Source of the DNA: Xanthobacteraceae bacterium
Lineage (GTDB): Bacteria; Pseudomonadota; Alphaproteobacteria; Rhizobiales; Xanthobacteraceae
Assembly (NCBI GenBank): GCA_031291445.1
Contig: JARLJA010000139.1
Location: 1-55,916, forward strand
DNA: 55,916 nt
Direction: 5' to 3'
The notes under the pieces are model-generated. The model had not been told where the DNA came from. It did no database searches and was given only the letters and a program-made list of their open reading frames with translations. Every line of letters begins with the position of its first letter. The stretch's first letter is position 1. The position numbers were made by a program, and so were the translations under genes. This document shows positions 54,283 through 55,916 of the stretch, piece by piece.

Positions 54283-55731
54283 ATGACAATTTCGGACCGC
54301 GCGATGGGGCTGTCTCGCCGCCGGCTGCTGCAACTGACGACGGGGCTTGCGGTGGCGCGGGCGCTCCCCGCGGCCGCGGCGCTGCCGCGCGACGTCGACG
54401 TGGTGGTGATCGGGGCCGGCGCCGCCGGGCTCGCCGCGGCGCGGCGCGTGGTCGCCGCCAACCGCAAGGTCGTGGTGCTGGAGGCCAGCGCCGTGATCGG
54501 CGGCCGCTGCCAGACCGACGTCACCACCTTCGGCCAGCCGTTCGATCGCGGCGCGCGCTGGCTCTACAATCCGGACATCAATCCGCTGGTCAAGCTCGCC
54601 CACGGCGCCGCGGTCGACCTCGCCACCGCGCCCCAGGGCCAGAAGATCCGGATCGGCCGCCGCAACGCCCGCGCCGGCGAGGCCGAGGACTTTCTGGCCA
54701 CGCTGGTGCGCGCCAACCGCGCCATCGACGACGCCGCGCGGCGCGGCGACATCGCCTGCGCGGCGGTGCTGCCCAAGGACCTGCGCGAGTGGGCCGGCAC
54801 CACCGAATTCCTGCTCGGCGCCCTGGGTGCGGGCAAGGACCTCAAGGACCTCTCGGTGATCGACGTCTCCCGCGCCCAGCATCGCGACACCGGGTCGGCG
54901 CCGCGCCATGGGCTCGGCGCCCTGCTCGCCAGGCTCGCCGAGGGTCTGCCGGTGATGCTGTCGACGCCAGCGACCCGCATCGTCTGGAACAACCGCGAGG
55001 TCAGCGTCGAGACGGCGGCGGGCACCATCACGGCGCGCGCCGCCATCGTCACCGCGTCGACCGGCGTGCTGGCGTCCGGCAAGATCAAGTTCGCGCCCGA
55101 CCTGCCCAAGCGGCAGCTCGACGCCGCCGCCCAGCTCAGCCTCGGCAGCTATGACCACATCGCGCTCGACCTGCCCGGCAATCCGCTCGGGCTTTCCCGC
55201 GACGACGTCTTCATCGAGCAGAGCAGCGACGTGCGCACCGCGCTCTTGTCCGCCAATCTCGGCGGCTCATCGCTGTGCCTGGTGGATGTCGGCGGCAGCT
55301 TCGGTCGCGACCTCTCGGCCCAGGGCGAGGCGGCGATGATCGCGTTCGCGATCGAGTGGCTGAACAAGCTGTTCGGCAGCGACACCGCCGCCGCGGTCAA
55401 GCGCTCCACCGCGACGCGCTGGAACGCCGACCCCTACGTACTCGGCGCGATGTCCGCCGCGGCGCCGGGCGGCGCGGCCGGCCGCCGCGCGCTGGCCGAA
55501 CCGCTCGGCGCGCTGTTTCTCGCCGGCGAGGCCACCAGCGAGACCGATTTCGGCACGGTGTCGGGCGCCTGGGACAGCGGCGAGCGCGCCGCCGACGCGG
55601 CATTGAAGAAGATCGGCCCGGCAGCGAAGGAGAGCGAGCCGGCGAAGCCGGCGCGGGAACGGCGCAGCCACCCCAAGCCGCGCCCGGCGCCGGCGCCACA
55701 GCAGTCGTCGTTCTTCGGCCCGCGGGGGTGA
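54283..55731 (+). CDS. Tat-exported flavin amine oxidase family protein
   Basis: A 482-residue FAD oxidoreductase. A twin-arginine signal (LSRRRLLQLTTG) at residues 10-21 predicts folded export to the periplasm. GxGxxG is GAGAAGLAAARRV (44-56), with the rest of the amine-oxidase fold: GGRCQTD, DRGARWLYN and the terminal GEATSETDFGTVSGAWDSG, where FAD contacts occur. The last 35 residues are Pro/Lys/Arg-rich and low complexity. The substrate (amine, polyamine, or other) is unknown. Upstream gap of 253 nt has no gene. Confidence 0.85.
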   Translation: MTISDRAMGLSRRRLLQLTTGLAVARALPAAAALPRDVDVVVIGAGAAGLAAARRVVAANRKVVVLEASAVIGGRCQTDVTTFGQPFDRGARWLYNPDINPLVKLAHGAAVDLATAPQGQKIRIGRRNARAGEAEDFLATLVRANRAIDDAARRGDIACAAVLPKDLREWAGTTEFLLGALGAGKDLKDLSVIDVSRAQHRDTGSAPRHGLGALLARLAEGLPVMLSTPATRIVWNNREVSVETAAGTITARAAIVTASTGVLASGKIKFAPDLPKRQLDAAAQLSLGSYDHIALDLPGNPLGLSRDDVFIEQSSDVRTALLSANLGGSSLCLVDVGGSFGRDLSAQGEAAMIAFAIEWLNKLFGSDTAAAVKRSTATRWNADPYVLGAMSAAAPGGAAGRRALAEPLGALFLAGEATSETDFGTVSGAWDSGERAADAALKKIGPAAKESEPAKPARERRSHPKPRPAPAPQQSSFFGPRG

Positions 55732-55780
55732 GGGGGGCGGCGTTGCGGTTAATCGCAAGAGTCGCCAAATTCTCCGCGAT

Positions 55781-55916
55781 AGGGGTCGGGATCGGCTTTC
55801 GCCGACCCCGCCCTCCGAACCGTACGGGCGGTTTTCCCGCATACGGCTCTCCAGTCGGTAGTTTCTTCATCGAGACTGTCTCGCTGTTTGCCATGCTGCG
55901 TGAAGTGCGAACAGCC
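55781..55916 (-). mobile_element. 3' end of a group II intron, truncated by window end
   Basis: Read on the minus strand, 55817-55849 is a 33-nt domain V: GAGCCGTA pairs with TACGGTTC, with an inner GCGG/CCGC stem around GAAAA. It is followed by domain VI-like sequence with GTCGGC-GAAA-GCCGAT. This is the catalytic core end of a bacterial group II intron. The intron and any reverse-transcriptase gene lie to the right, outside the window; the exact 3' splice site is not resolved. It inserted downstream of the flavin oxidase gene. Confidence 0.8.

Overview
The window is GC-rich alphaproteobacterial chromosome. Gene content, the style of the proteins and the intergenic repeat families point to the Bradyrhizobium/Rhodopseudomonas group (Nitrobacteraceae). 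This is inferred from sequence character only; there is no rRNA in the window. It starts inside gyrB and ends inside the 3' end of a group II intron. No tRNA, rRNA, CRISPR array or intact insertion sequence was seen.

Layout. (1) 1-3.6 kb: end of gyrB, an OsmC-like protein and a frameshifted remnant. (2) 3.7-17.0 kb: a peripheral catabolic island for an unidentified, probably branched, carboxylic acid. A branched-chain-type ABC importer (livKH, a fused livM-livG, livF) brings it in and an AMP-forming ligase makes the CoA ester. An AMACR-type racemase, acyl-CoA dehydrogenase, crotonase, SDR dehydrogenase, SCP-x-type thiolase and PaaI thioesterase process it. A MarR regulator sits at the end, and a recurring TTGTTAT motif lies in each promoter gap. 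(3) 17.2-23.0 kb: LuxR regulator, aromatic-ring FAD hydroxylase with a DUF2783 partner, a PhaC-like hydrolase and an MFS exporter. (4) 23.4-32.1 kb: a chemoreceptor, two small unknowns, a manA/GT4/GH130 mannose-glycan operon, and a response regulator with an HWE kinase. (5) 32.2-42.4 kb: protocatechuate 4,5-cleavage. A divergent LigAB paralogue has its own LysR gene; then come an AraC regulator, a P450 and its ferredoxin, and the operon ligJ / DUF1932-type oxidoreductase / ligI / ligA / ligB / ligC. (6) 42.8-47.5 kb: a three-gene 2-oxoacid:ferredoxin oxidoreductase operon with a GltD-like flavoprotein. (7) 47.9-55.9 kb: MmgE/PrpD, crotonase, pirin, succinate-semialdehyde dehydrogenase, a YiiX-type cysteine hydrolase, a Tat-exported flavin oxidase and the intron end.

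How it fits together. Regions 3 and 5 suggest conversion of lignin-type aromatics: O-demethylation or hydroxylation by the P450/ferredoxin and the FAD hydroxylase, then meta-cleavage by LigAB, LigC, LigI and LigJ. The final aldolase (LigK) and the tautomerase (LigU) are not in the window. The most notable points are the second LigB with Asp at the iron-ligand Glu position, the putative MarR-type regulon over the branched-acid island, the P450 whose I-helix threonine is Ser, and several unassigned dyads and tandem repeats in promoters.
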